From NCBI GenBank assembly GCA_025769875.1, contig JAGFNK010000224.1:1-64000 (forward strand): a DNA stretch of 64,000 nucleotides. Direction: 5' to 3'. The notes under the pieces were generated by a model that was not told the DNA's origin, made no database searches, and was given only the letters and a program-made list of their open reading frames with translations. How positions within the stretch are numbered: the first letter of the stretch is position 1; every line of letters begins with the position of its first letter. Shown in pieces: positions 46,226 through 58,937 of the stretch. The stretch comes from Russula earlei (taxonomy: Eukaryota > Basidiomycota > Agaricomycetes > Russulales > Russulaceae). Made by a program: the position numbers and the translations under genes.

Positions 46226-49200
46226 TCACATCCTCTCATCAATTCCCCCACCTCGTCTCTCCACATCTTCCAGTACTGTCTGCACTATCTTCAGCCACTC
46301 CTCTGCCTTTTCCAGTCCTGCGTACGCCCCCTCGAATCGCCCCTCCACCTTTTTTACGTATATTCGTCTTAACATCTCTGTGTCCGTCTCTCTGTCCACT
46401 CCACTCTCCACCTTCGTGGACGCCAGCGACGAGATAGACGATGTCGCCGATCGAGCCGTAGGTGACTGAGCTGGACTGGTCGCCGGTGATTCGGTCTGGG
46501 GTATAATCACCCGGAGAGGCGGCGAGGGCTGAGACGTGCCCTCCTGCTCCGTTTGTTCTCCCTCAGCCTTCGGTGCACGAGTTTGTGACCGTCGGTGATC
46601 GTGAATCAGCTTCCTTCGTGCCTGAAAATGTCTCACACAGTCAATGTCTTATCAGTTTAAAGTAGTACATGAAGCGGACCTGCAATGCGCGTCTCATCCC
46701 GCGTTCGGCACGGACAATTGCCCGGTGCGCTGAAGCGATTAGCTTTTCCGCCTGCCGTACCAGTTCGGTCAGTAAATCGACAAGGCGGCGAATCACCGAT
46801 AAGGTCTGAGTACGCACACTCGACATACACTCATCGATACGTGCGAGATCTTTGCCGACAGCCGCGAGCACGCGATAACTAGGGTGCACTGGAGCACCCG
46901 GTATCGTAACGTTCTCGTCCTTCTCAACCAGTGTGGTCAGTGAAGACGGCGGTTCCTCGATCTTCTGCGACTGCGGTAGGGTTCGTGGTAATCGTTCCGG
47001 CAGAAACGTGCGCCTTAGCCACGCCTTTAATCGCGCACGCTTTCCCTCTCCTTCGGTCCCTGTTTCAGGAGGATGGCGAGATCTCCCTCCTCTCATGCCA
47101 ATGTCCGTCAGAGTATCCGCTCTTGCCCGTCTCACAGGCTGCTCGGCGCCACCACTGTCATCCTGAGTCAAGGGTAGAGACGATTGGCGCAGGTCGCTCA
47201 TGCTCTTGTGCGAGCGTAGACGCGCTATGGAATTCGTAGGATCACCTTCCTGTGTTGTTGACAGATTTGTTGAATCCGCAGACGAATCACGCGTGCGCGG
47301 CCACGGCTTGAGAAGGGTCCTGTCCAACTCGGATGAGTTGAGGGCCAACAACTCTGACGCAAATCCGGGCGAGGTCGACGGGTTCTCCTCGATATCTGAG
47401 CTACTCCGACTCGTAGCAACGGATTCGTGGGAAGAATCCTCGATTCCAGGCCCCCTGGGAATGAAAGGTCTCGTTTTCAAATTTTCTTCGACAGCCTGTG
47501 ATATAGTGTCCAAGGATGCGTCCGCGCTCGACCACAACACCCGCGCACGGGAAGTTTCCTCACGGGCTTCATCCAGGCGTGAGTAGAGCTGTGAAATCGC
47601 ACCTTGGCTCACAAAGGCCGCGTCACGGAGAAGGGCGTCAAAGCGGTCCAAGGCGGCCCCCGATGACGTAAAGCCCGGGGGATGTGATAGACTGATGGTG
47701 ATCGTATTAAGAGTGTCGAGCACTTTCTCAAACGCCGACGGGTTGACATCGTCGTCCGGGAGCGGAGAGAGAGCGGCGGAATATGCTCGAGGCGTGAGGG
47801 TCGATAGGCTCATGTCTGAGCCTGAATTATGTAGGGGCCTGACGGTAGCGTGAGAGGCGGACGACGCCGGACGCCGTTCGTCGTGGAAGTGAGCGAACAA
47901 GGGGCGGAATTCGGCCCTGGCGACCTCGAGGGGGGTGAGTCTGCGTCGAGCAAGCGGACGACGTCTGTCACCGATCACCCATCGCAACAAGAGACGAATG
48001 ACGTACCCCCGTGAGTTCCGCACGTCGAGTACGACGTGCGCAGGGTCAGAGTCGAGCATCGCCCGCAAGACCTCGGCGCTATCGCCGTGCTCGGCCGCGA
48101 TGTGCACACATGTTTCGTTGTTGTGATCCTGAGCCTGCAACGGCGCGCGGAGATCGCGGACAAGGTGGACGACGAATCGGTACAGGGCGCCATTAGAAGC
48201 CTGATCGCGAAGCGCGTCGGGCCCGCGCTTTCGGCGTGCCAGACAGTGCAGGGGCGTGCAGTTGCCCGTTTTGGAAAACAGGCTGACATCAGCGCCCGCG
48301 CAGTAGAGTATGTCCAGCACCTCGACGGACGGCTGCTTGAGAGAGGCGCAGTAGTGGACCGGGGACCACGCTTCCGCGTCCGGCGCATTCACGAGCGAAG
48401 GGACGCCCTCCGAGGAAGTGCCGGTCGAGAGAGCGGAGAGGAGGGAGTACAGCGTGACGACGTCGGACGAGACGATCGCCCGGACGAGCGCGTCCGTACG
48501 GCCGAGAAGCTCAGCAGGGGCGAAGAGGTGGGAGGAGTGCAAGTGAGATGAACCCGCGGCAGGTTTAAGTGCCGCCTCGGGCGTGTTCGGCTTGATGCCC
48601 CCATTCGCGGACTAGTGGCGCACGGGTCAGAGTCAGTCAGTCAGCGGGGCGAAAGAAGAAAAGGACGAAGAGGGATTGGGTCAAGTGACTTGCCCGAATT
48701 TCGCGCGCTCGGTAGTGCCGGAGCGCTTCTTCGCAGGCCCAGAGTATCTGGGGATGGCACAAGGAGTACTGTATGGACGTTCGGTAGTTTCTGTCTCGGT
48801 GGTCAGGACGGGCGCCATGTAAAAGCTGTGAACCAGCGCGGGTGTACACCGTCGGTCCGTCATCATGCATCGGGGCGATGATACAGTTTTTCGCGCTCAC
48901 CAGGCAATCGACGACCTCCGAGTTGCCGTCACGGGTCGCGTCTTCGGAAGGAAGAGGTGGCGCGAGATCTGAGCTGACCTTCTTTTTGTTTCGACCGAGA
49001 GAAGAATTTCCCACTTACACATCAGCGGCGTGACGCCGTAAGCATCTTTACCATCGACGGACACCGCTCCCGCGCGGGCTTCCAACAGGACCTGCACCGT
49101 CTGCGGAGAGTTCATCCACGCGGCGAACCCCAGGGGGGTAACGCCGTTCATGGCCTCCTGCGGTGCGTTCAACGTGTACAGCGATACGTGGCGGTCTTCA

Positions 49201-49542
49201 ACAAGCAATCGAAGCGTCTTCAACCGGTTCGTCGTCATAAATGAAGGATCGACGGTTTGCCAGCTGCAGCGCCGCGTGTTTCAGTTTCAGTCATCAACTT
49301 CACGCAGACCGGAGGGGAGGGGGAAGGACCCCGCGCGCTGCGCACCTCTCACCCGCAATCACGCACGCGACGGCCGATCGTCCCATCGCGTCCGTAGCGT
49401 TCACGTCTGCACCGCGCGCCAAGAGGGAGCGCGCCTGGCTCTCGTCTCCGCGCGTCACAGCGTCGAGGAACTGCGCGTTGATCGATGGGGTCGTGGTCAA
49501 CGATGCTTGCGTGGTCTGCGTGGACGGGGTTATGTCGGGCAT
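46226..49542 (-). CDS. ankyrin-repeat protein with C-terminal helical region
   Basis: The ORF chain splices in frame from MPDITPSTQTTQ at 49542 to the stop at 46226. Exons join at about 49346/49283, 49022/48969, 48896/48812, 48691/48608, 48006/47940 and 46681/46622. Ankyrin repeats occur at GADVNATDAMGRSAV, NGVTPLGFAAWMNSPQTVQ, DAYGVTPLM, AWSPVHYCASLKQPSVE, TGNCTPLHCLARRK and ETCVHIAAEHGDSAE. The order and spacing give six or more repeats. The second half is low-complexity, Ser-rich, with a basic patch (GKRARLKAWLRRTF) and a long helical region near 46850-46690, ending DVERRGGGIDERM. One intron (donor at 48691) begins GCAAGT, a GC-AG intron. It is a protein-interaction scaffold, with partner unknown. 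It lies 143 bp downstream-to-upstream of the SANT gene. Confidence 0.85.
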
Positions 49543-50258
49543 GCACGAAAAGGGATGGGAAAGAAGGCGAAGGCAAAGGAGGGACGCGGCGTGTGGGTGA
49601 TGATGGAAGGGCGTAAAGGTAAGCGACGGGACGGAACAATAATTGGGCCAACCCCTCCCAAGGAGGACATAAATCCCGATGGCGTCTTTTTATTACATTG
49701 TTGGGACGCAATTGTCCACATAAAGTCGAGCACGAGGCAAACCCAGCCCCTGTGATGTTACTTGTAGAGGGTTGTGATAAGGACGGCGTGGACGTGCATT
49801 CCTATCGAACTGGACGAATATTCTTACCACCGTCTGACCCTGACCGACCCAGGCTAGACGAATGGAGGCACCGCTCGTGTTACGGGATCCACTGCGCCCA
49901 TGTCACTTTTGGAAATTCTTCCCACACGTACGACGTACTCAGTCACCATTAGATAAACTCACTTCAAAGTCAAACGGCGTTACACGTTCGGTACTTTACA
50001 GTAAATAAGTCAACTCTATGCATACGCATATGTGATCGATGATCGAGACGTCAGTCACGGGCCCCTCACGTGACTTGTCCGACACCAGCCCAACTCATTA
50101 TGATTGATTGAACGTTACAGTTGGAACAGAAATATATGCAAATATGTAAAGACTAGTGACGATCATCAACTAGGAGGGAAACAAAACGAGATGAGAAGGC
50201 ATGATGCAATGATGGCGGGAGTCCATAGTGCGGTAAGATCGCATATAATATTCACATG
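49543..50258. other. gene-free stretch
   Basis: About 700 bp between the ankyrin gene start and the MEX67 stop, both minus-strand. It should include the ankyrin gene promoter. No gene, repeat or RNA recognised. Confidence 0.5.
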
Positions 50259-52617
50259 TTACAGGAAAGCATCTCGTCCAAGTGTTCCCTGAGAGCACAA
50301 TGTCAGGATACAGAAGGTTACTAATATCAGAGGCATACCTTGACTTGCTCGAATTTTGCGACCGCCTGGTCAACGTCCCATGCGTTATTCTGGAGGCAAT
50401 CCACAGCAAACCGAACGTTAAGGCGTGTGAGCATGCATATTTGTGTTACAAGCGATCTTTGCGGTTCAGGCTATCAAGATCTATTATCAAGCTTCGCCCA
50501 GCGATGAGTACAAACCAATGAAAACGCACAATCAATCCGAGCTCCTGCAGGACGGACGCCGGCAACGACGCCGAGGGAACGACAGAAGGAGCTGCCTGCA
50601 CGAGTAGCGGCCCAGGACTCCATGCTTCATGACTGGAATATCCCCGGATCACGAGTTGATCTGACAATATTTCTACGTCCCACCCGTTCGATTTCGCTCT
50701 GATTGACCGATCGAACAGTAGTTAGGGTGAGATGATTTTTTGGCTCCAAATGTTAATGTTCAGACGCACCTCGACCCTTCCAGTGCGGGGACCAAAACAA
50801 ACGACCGATCGAATGAACGAACGCCTCCAACCGGTTCTGTGGCAACATGAATCAATTTCAACGCAAACGGGATAAAAAAGTCCTCGCAGTGGTAACAGAC
50901 CTTCGACGAGCTGCCCGTGGATGGATAAAAAAAGTGTTGTCCGATCCTCGTGGGTAACCGGCCACGCGTCGATGCAAAATTTTTCGGCTGAACCGACGAT
51001 GTCGTGCTTTGTCCGGGGGAGAGACGCCATGGCACTAAGCACGTTCTCCCGTCCCACGTGAATGCTCTTCAGCATCTTGTCGACCACACCTGCCACCCTA
51101 CTGAGGTTTCTGGATCCTGCACCCAACCATGGGGACCATTCCAGGTGGCGTTGATTGGGCATCTCCTTTGAATACTGGAATCCTTGGATTTTGGCACGGG
51201 CAGGGATGGATGTGTTGGCTTGGAACGAGAACGTGGCAAACTCATTATACAAGTTTGAGAGAGCGGCCCTGTGCGTATCAAACAGTGGGAAGAAGCTGAG
51301 GGTACTATGAAAAACATGCCCGGAAAAGAGCTAGCAAGATAAATACCGAGCAAAAAACGACGTAATAATACCACCATCCACCCCAGCAATGAGGGGAGGC
51401 TGCATTGGTGCGGGGAAGTCCTTGGCTGTCGGATGAGATCCAGAGGATCCAGCGGGATGAGACGGCTGCGGAACATCGAAGGATATCTTTGTGACGGGCT
51501 CCTTATCCAAGATTTCAAGTGTCGGAAACCGTCGCATGATGTTACTGGAACATCGTTAGTTCCGTGAGATGATCAGATGGACAAATACTCACTTCCTGTA
51601 AGTGTCCATGCGATTGTTCTGATACTCTACCTCTCGAATGGGGTTCCCAATAAGAATCAGCTCGCGCAACTTGAACAATTTGTCCTTCTTGTCCGACAGC
51701 TGAGATATAGAATCGAGGTCCTTCCACACACGTAAATTGTTGTTCTCGAGGGAAAGGTTGGCAAGATTTGGCAAGTAGTGGGCAATTGTTGTAATAACAT
51801 GTGTGCTTTGAAGGTTATTGTTGGCGAGGGATATAGTGCGAACCTGGATGAATGAGAAAGATATAAGTGAATGGCGAGGAAAGATCGCACAGGGGGTTTG
51901 AGCTGTGATGCGAGCTTGAATATCACTGCTGCTTCCTTTCCTGTACCACCGGGTACGCCGGGTGGTAAGAGGCCAGCTCTTGTAATCATCTCGTCTTCAG
52001 ACATTCGCTGACCAAGGGGTGAGTACGGTAAGATCGAGAGAGGTGTTCCACATACCTCGAGGTTAAGGAAGCGTGTTTGGGGGTCCCATCGCCTTTGTAC
52101 AAATCTCTTCCAAACTTCAAGAGGCTTTCCTACAGCCGCTCGTGTCCCTGGTAGTACTTTGTCGCTGTTGAGTGATATTGCATTCCGACGGACACGCCCA
52201 AGGGCAGCACCACGGATGTTGATGGGGGCGGAGGAAGGAGGAGCGGTCCGGGAGGCAAGCTGATACAGCACCACGAGGGAACGAGTCGACGGGGAAAGAT
52301 CAACAATGTGAGTTTGGTTAATCATTCGGAATTAGGCGAGCACAAGACGGTTGTATGAGAGGGGTGACAGCGCAAACAGGAGGCGGAGGTATTAAAAGTA
52401 ACCTGATATTTACCATAGAATTACGACTCGACCCTGGTTGACCTTTAACGGTGTCGATAAGGCGCGGTCGATGAGAGCGTGGCTTGGAGAGGCCCTTTCG
52501 GCCACCTGGCTTGTCTGAGGGGTCGCGCATGCGTTCATCTCGATCCATGAGACCGGCGTTGCGCAAAGCGTTATTGATGAGAACGCTGGAGGCAGAAGGG
52601 GCGGGACTCTGAAGCAT
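50259..52617 (-). CDS. MEX67: mRNA export receptor Mex67/NXF1
   Basis: Carries mRNPs through nuclear pores, normally with Mtr2. The start ATG at 52617 opens [11 protein letters not shown]. The leucine-rich repeat region reads [26 protein letters not shown] and [16 protein letters not shown], ending in the LRR cap [14 protein letters not shown]. The NTF2-like domain starts [18 protein letters not shown] and includes [14 protein letters not shown]. The C-terminal TAP-C/UBA-like domain reads [20 protein letters not shown], with the FxDCLxxNxWD core that binds FG nucleoporins. The last exon adds a short tail ending RDAFL before TAA at 50259. All domains of the family are present in order and introns are short. 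An intron of about 150 nt follows the first exon. Probably functional. Confidence 0.9.
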
Positions 52618-53136
52618 TTGAGAGAATAGTCTGATGCCGGGTGGAGGCGCGAGACTAGAGAGGTGGGGACACACACCAGTGACTGGCGGCGCTTTGTGCG
52701 GTGAGTCACGCAAGGAGTCACAATCTCATTATTGTTTGTTGGCCAATGATTACGTAAATCATCACAGGAGCGAAATGGGAGTGTCACACCTGTCACACTC
52801 GCGAATCGAAATGATGACCAATGAGCATTCAGCGGAGCAGGAGTGCAGTCGGTCCTGAGGGATACGTAGGACCCACTGGACCACAGGCATTATACGGCCG
52901 AGATTTGTGCAGAGGGTGTCAACGTCGAGGAGGGTAGGCATTGGTTGGTTATCAAGCCGTGACAGGGATCGGATGGCCATGACAGGATTTCTTTTCCCAC
53001 ATTATTTCGTTTTTACATACGGCCAGCTGATCCCTCCCCGGTCACCCCCACCCCCATATTCGACCCCCTCTCTCGGACTAGGGTTACTTGGGCCATTCTT
53101 CCTCTGGCCAAGGTTGACTCTTGTCATCCGATAAAA
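52618..53136. promoter_or_regulatory. bidirectional promoter region, MEX67 / AT-hook gene
   Basis: About 520 bp between the divergent starts of MEX67 (minus) and the AT-hook/SANT gene (plus). A CCAAT-like ATTGG motif on the minus strand (CCAAT at 52742 on plus) and a pyrimidine-rich run (53030-53080) are visible. Other elements not recognised. Confidence 0.4.
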
Positions 53137-55047
53137 ATGGATAACCCCCAGCACTTATCAACCCCTTTCACACGCACTGCAACACCCGCTCCCACAACCC
53201 TCCCAATATTCCACCTTTCCGGCTTCCAATGCCACACAACCTTATCCTGTGACCGACACTCAGCGGGAGGAGGAAGAGGAGGAGGAAGAAGAGGTAGTTG
53301 AGGAGGAACTAGATGACAATAGCCGTAGGGAACTGAGTCCTTCAGCGTCTCCTCGAAACAAGCAAGTAGGAGGGTGTGTAAAGCGTGTCACGCTTCAAAT
53401 ATTTCTAAATCACTCATTTTTTCCCCGGAAGCCCGGCCGCGGCGGGTAACCCTTCCCCGCAAGAGCAGCCTGCTCACATGCCCTCTGTCGGCCACTCTTC
53501 CTCTCATGGCACCGACACACCCGAGCAGAAGCGTCGTCCTGGTCGTCCCAAAGGTTCTCGCAACAGAAAACCTCGCGAGAACTCTGGCCCTGCTGGCAAA
53601 TCCCAGTTTCCTAGCTACCCCATCTCGCAGGGTGGTGCTCCCCCGTTACCAGGCGTCACCGCTCAAAATCAGCAGTACTACGAATTCCAATGGCGGGTAC
53701 TCAACCTGTGCTCCGAGTTCTATGGCGCCGCAGAAGAACTTATTGTCAGTTTTTACTTATCAACCCATACATCCTCGTTTCTGAGTCTTCCTAGAAAGCA
53801 ACCCCTTCTCTGATCATCGCCCAGTCTTACCAAATGGGGCCATCTAGCAAGGTCGATCCCCTCACTATGCTAAACGAGGCGAAACGGATCTGTGACCAAC
53901 TAGTACGTTTGGACTTGATGACCTGTCCACTGCTCATCAACAAAATGAGTGCAGCTTCAAAATCCTAGTCAGCTTGTCGGTCAACCACCCCCATCGGTCT
54001 ATGCCCCCGTATCTTATCCGCCTCCATCTCAAACACCTGCTTCCGCTCCCGCTACAACACCTCAGCCGTCCGCCGTCATCACCAACCCTTCCACGTTCGT
54101 CATGCCTCTTGGTATGCCTAGCACTTCGCAACCTATGTATTCCACGATGTACACCACAACACCGCCACGTTATCCAACTGCTCCTTACTATCAATACCCT
54201 CATGCCCCTGGGTATTATTCGACAATGCCCACTCAGTCCGCTCCTGTACCACCCACAACACCCACCTCTGCACCTCCTGCAGCTCAATTCATTCCCCCCG
54301 CTGCTACCGCCACCACTTCAACGTTAACCATGGCCACTAGTAACCCCGCAGGGGCGTCCGGGGCGTGGACAGACGAAGAAGTTGACCGTCTAAAGCGCTT
54401 CGCAGAGCAAAGTCGAACATCTGGATCGTCAAACGAGACAGACTGGGACTGGGTTGTTGGCCAATGGGGAAACACTCGCACAAGGTTCGCCAGCTCCCAT
54501 ATCAATCTGTCTATGATGTTAACTGTGCACATTTAGACATCAAATTCTCCTCAAAGCGACCGCGCTCGGCCTCAAGGAGAGCACAACTCGGGGTGTAAAA
54601 CGAAGGCGAGAAGGCGAGGTCCCGACCACGTCCGAAGCAGCCCCAGCTCCTGCCCCCCCTACTATGAATGCTCTCACCGGGGCTGTGTCATCACCCGTGC
54701 AAAGCCACACTACTACATCTACCCCATCAACTCAGCCGTCGCCGGCCATCCATAATCCCGTCCCTCCACAGCCCCAATCCGCGACATCAACCCCCACCCT
54801 AACTCCAAGTCGGCCTACTACTACGGCCCCTCCATCAAATATGCCTTGGCCGATGCCGACGGTCGCCGCGAATACGTCTCCGGTTATCGCGGCGGCTGCG
54901 ACTTCCTCTGCACAATCAGACCAACGGGGTACAAGCTACTATCGCCAACCTCGTACACACCCACCGCCACCCCCGCCTCCTGTCAAGGCGGTTCCTTCGA
55001 CGTCGCATCAGTTTATGTATCAACCCAATGGGAAGTCGAGTAAATAA
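53137..55047 (+). CDS. AT-hook and SANT/Myb-like protein
   Basis: Coding is clear from about 53140: a Gln/Pro/Ser-rich start and an acidic run of nine Glu (53270-53300). After an intron (about 53372-53430) comes an AT-hook, KRRPGRPKGSRNRKP. Next are YYEFQWRVLNLCSEFYGAAE, a long Pro/Thr/Tyr-rich low-complexity region, then GAWTDEEVDRLKRFAEQS with DWDWVVGQWGNTRTR-HQILLK across an intron (about 54485-54539). This is a SANT/Myb domain. It ends QPNGKSSK, TAA at 55047. The ATG at 53137 is one base out of frame with the rest, and the frame in use has a stop just upstream, so the true first exon or start is unresolved. It is a likely chromatin regulator binding AT-rich DNA. Confidence 0.75.
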
Positions 55048-55550
55048 GGAGGCTCGTTCTATGTATCGCGCTTTTTTACATTGGAGACATCGCTCAGTTG
55101 TTTTGCTTTGATATTTTTGTTGATCGTTCCGGCTTTGTTATCCTTTGCATTGTTATCTGCGGGATTTGGTCGATCGCTGTTGAGCGACGGGCGCTGTCCA
55201 TTGCACTTACCCGTAAGTGTACTACTGCTCGTGGTTCGTGAGTAATTCCAGACAGACAATCACCTTACACCCAACCCCTACATCCTCACTCTGATGAGCT
55301 TTCGCCTGTACGTCGAGCGAGTGTCACCATGCCTGAAATCGCTAAGCTTCATATAGTCGTCTTCGGCCTTTCCGTTGTCACATCTCCTCATTACTCGCTG
55401 GCCTCGTCCAATTATTGCCTTGCGATGCCCACTCCTTGAGTACGATTTGTGGTCCCTCCCAAGTGCCATTTGGGAGAAGTTCCTGCGCACATCGCCAGGG
55501 TGTGTCTTTCTTATCAGTGTCGATAACGACCACTGACCAAGTGATTTTAG
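55048..55550. other. spacer and unresolved 5' end of the F-box gene
   Basis: It contains the end of the AT-hook gene's 3' region and a probable first exon of the F-box gene. The latter ends at a GTGTGT donor at 55500 in phase 1, matching the acceptor at 55550. No in-frame ATG is visible before a stop (TAA near 55345), so a further upstream exon may exist. Confidence 0.4.
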
Positions 55551-56923
55551 ACAGGGTGACAATCAACACATTCCCCGATGACATCCTTGTGGAAATATTC
55601 TTTTTCTATGTGAATCATTGGAGCATTGGGACAAACGGATGGCATACACTGATCCATGTGTGTCAAAATTGGCGATATATCGTGTTTGCATCGCCAATTC
55701 GCCTGAGCCTGCGACTTGAATACAGAGGGAAAAGACCAATGTCTGAGATGATGGACGTCTGGCCGGTCTTGCCGGTGGTGATAAGCCAACCTCACGCCTC
55801 ATGGGAATTCTCGAAGTCATACCTCGATTCCTGCTGGGGAAACGTAGCTGGTGCCCTCGAGTCGGAGCACGACCATCGCATATGTGAAATCCACCTGTTC
55901 GACATCCCAACGTCACAATGGGAAAGATTGGCGGCAGCGATGCAGAAATCATTCCCGGAGCTGACAATCCTGCGGGTTTGGGTAGAAAATAACGATAACG
56001 ACGCTGTGACGTCCCTTCCGGATTCGTTCTTGGGCGGAACCGCCCCACTTTTGCGACTTGTCTCGTTGGACGATTGTCCGTTTCCAGGAATCCCCAAACT
56101 GCTCTTGTCTGCCGATCAACTCGTCGCTCTTAACCTTTGGAATATTCCCGAATCCGGGCACATTTCTCCCCAGGATTTGGTCGCCGTCATGTCCAGACTT
56201 GAATCCCTCAACCTTGGATTCAAGTGCCCTCAATATCCGGCAAGTCGACCTCGACCTCCGCTCTCACGCTCTGTACTCCCCGCTCTCACCCGACTTGTGT
56301 TCAAAGGCGTCCAGGAGTACTTGGAGGACTTACTAGCCCAAATCGACGCTCCCCTTATCAACAATCTCGAGATAATATTCTTCATGGACCTCGACTTTGT
56401 CGTCCCACAACTCCACCGGTTGATCGATCACGCAGGATGGTTTAAGACATGCGACAGAGCAATCGTGCGCACTTCCGATCATGCAATCCAATTTTCTGTT
56501 CTCAGAGACACAAGTCAGTTCTCCGATCTCTTGTTGGAAATCAGCTGCAGAAGGTCGGATTGGCAGCTTGCATCGCTGGCCCAGGTCTGCAGCTCATCCT
56601 TTCCCCTCCTCCCCACTTTGGTTCGGCTCAACATCGCGGATGAGGCCCCTCAATCACATGACGTGGAAACTACTCAATGGCTGGAACTCCTGGACCCATT
56701 CACTGCTGTGAAGGATCTGCACCTATCCAATCAAGTTGCGCGACATGTCTGCCAAGCGCTGGAAGAGCTCGCAGAAGAAAGAGCTACAGAATTCTTACCC
56801 GCGCTGCAGAGCATTTTCTTGAGGGGCCTTGAGCCATTAGAATCTGTTCCGAAAAATTTTGAGGGATTTGTCTCCAAGCGAAAACTCTCTGGTCGCCCTG
56901 TGGCTGTCCACTGTTCGGAATAG
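55551..56923 (+). CDS. F-box protein (agaricomycete RVTIN type), main exon
   Basis: The main exon encodes about 457 residues opening DRVTINTFPDDILVEIFFFY, an F-box helix set that docks on Skp1 in an SCF ubiquitin ligase. WHTLIHVCQNWRYIVFASP follows, the classic second half of the motif in large agaricomycete F-box families. The rest has leucine-rich-like stretches (LVALNLWNIPESG, LESLNLGFKCP, LPALTRLVFKG, TLVRLNIADEAP), the presumed substrate-binding part. It ends VHCSE, TAG at 56923. The first exon is short and its start is unresolved. These families are usually species-specific and expanded. Substrate unknown. Confidence 0.8.
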
Positions 56924-57920
56924 GACCTAGGCATGGTCGACGGGTTTGTTGTGCATCCCATCTAATTAACATCTGGTATCATTTACCTTCTGTATAATTG
57001 TTAATATATGACTCTAAGCACCCTTGTTGTTGTACCATTACTCAGATCTCATCCTTCTGACCTTGTATGATACCTTGAATCTGATGCAGAACACAACCTC
57101 ATATGGAACAGTCATCTGTTGAGGTTTCTTCTAAGCAGACACTCATGCTCACATCACTGAATAATGAATGCCCAAGATAAGCTCCTCAGTGAAGAGAAAG
57201 TCCAGGCTGGCTCTTCTGCTGATGCATGAGAAAGATGATAAGCAAGATAATGGGTTGATAAAACAATGAGAGTATGTGAGCAGGGGATTTTGAGAACATG
57301 ATCCAATGATTGATACATTTGCAGCAGTTCAAGATGGTTTTTATAGATCACAAGTATGCTACACTTGTGTTATTAGAAAGCATAGTAATGTCAAGTACTT
57401 ACTGCTAACCCAACTACTCTGGGGTGCAGGAAGAGTCATGTGCTTTGAGGACAATGTGCCAGATGATGGTGAAAAATAACTGGGTGACTGGCATGCATAT
57501 GTAGATAAGGTGCCACAAGGGGATGTAAAATAACCAGGTGATGAGCATGCATGTGTAGTAGACAAGGTGCCACAGGAGGATCAGGATCTGGACCTGGAGG
57601 ACATGGTAGAATTAGTGTTTTAAGGTCTGGTTGGCTGAACCAGAAAAACAACTGAAATGTTAAATTAATAGACTGCTATCATATTTTTGTTTGAGTGTGC
57701 AATGAGTATGTGTGCAGCAGCCAGATGTGTGTGCAGTGTATGTGTGTGGGAATTGCTAGATAAGAGTAAGCAAGGCAAGGCACTCAGTATTGTGCATGTA
57801 AGTGATCACTATAATGTATTACAAGATCAAGCAAGGCACTTATGTAGGTATGAGTCCACTGCACATATGTGATATAACAAAGTAACATACCTCAGTATCA
57901 TGTGTGTAAGTGATCACTGA
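56924..57920. other. repeat-like, gene-free stretch
   Basis: AT-rich sequence with short-period repeats (TGTGTG, CAGTATT) and only short open frames. The sequence character changes sharply after the F-box stop, from genic to transposon-derived. Family not identified. Confidence 0.45.
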
Positions 57921-57984
57921 GTGTCATGAACACTCTCAAAGAGTCCATTCCATTGAAGGTACTTAATGAGAAACATATACAACT

Positions 57985-58260
57985 ATTAACAAGCAAGACA
58001 ACAGTGCCAAGATTGACTCCAAGATATCTCACATAATAGTCCATTACACAGAATTGAACCCAAGATTCTTAGTAATAGGAAGCCAGCCACAGCCTTCCAT
58101 TGAAAGGGGACTAAGCAACAAGCATCATACACTTACAAGACAACAGTGCCAAGTTCAACTCCAAATCACCTCATAAGAAATAGCCCACTGCCAGGATTGA
58201 ACCCAGGACATCTAACCAACAGGACCAAGCACCCTCAGCCACTGAGCTACTCAGCCTTTA
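57985..58260 (-). mobile_element. tRNA-derived SINE-like repeat, two tandem units
   Basis: On the minus strand, 58255-58185 reads like a tRNA body. A-box-like TAGCTCAGTGGCTGAGGG is followed about 30 bp later by B-box-like GGGTTCAATCCTGG. A second copy of the B-box region (GGGTTCAATTCTG, about 58055) and a shared CACTGTTGTCTTG block follow about 125 bp downstream, so two units lie in tandem. It does not fold as a complete tRNA gene by eye, so I call it a SINE-like element rather than a tRNA. Confidence 0.55.
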
Positions 58261-58559
58261 CTATGGTAAAGTGGTTCAACCATTATAATTACACAACACA
58301 AGAGATGAAAACATATCTCTGGGACTCCCAAAATGGAAATTCACATGCCTCACACCCCAAAGAAGAGTTAGCAAGATTTACTAACTATATTAGTAAATCT
58401 AATTTATAGCAAATGAATCATGCACCTTGCACAAGTACTAGACAGTGAACATGTGGACTCTAGAGGCCATTACTCATCACCAGGACCTTCATTCTTATGA
58501 CTCCTACTTACTATGACTCCTACTATATTAGTAGCACAGTCAAAGTGCAGCTATTGCTG

Positions 58560-58937
58560 TGCTTCTCCAGTATATATAAGCTCAGTACTTTGTGACCAAA
58601 GCCCTAAGCTTGGTCTCTTGTAGAATCCAACCTACTCTTGTCCAACACATTTGCCTGCAACCCACTCTACTTCTAATCCTCAAACCACATCCACCTCTCC
58701 ATTTCATCAACTCCTCACACACACACACCATCTACCATCTACTCTCCCTATCCCTTCCTTGTCGGACTGAGTTGTACTAGGAAGGGTCTATTGGCCATAA
58801 CCTGTTTAGCATAAAACACTTTGACTGCTGCAGGGATCCTTACTCTTTACAATGGGAACCAGCCTGTTCTTGAAACACACCTCTACTATCAAACTTGTCT
58901 TCAGGCTTGAGAACTGACACAGCTAGTTACTGTGACA
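58560..58937 (+). mobile_element. LTR of the family seen at position 1
   Basis: Shares the pyrimidine block, GAGTTGTACTAGGAAGGGTC, AACCTGTTTAGCATAAAACAC and CTGACACAGCTAGTTAC with 1-433, and ends TGTGACA at 58937. A TATATAAG box at about 58572 marks a plus-strand promoter. The exact 5' end and target duplication were not found. No matching internal element follows, so it may be solo or truncated. Confidence 0.6.

Noticed and set aside
58185..58255. Functional tRNA gene on the minus strand.
   Set aside because: A and B box-like motifs are present but the acceptor and anticodon stems do not pair convincingly, and the unit is duplicated with flanking sequence, which fits a SINE better.
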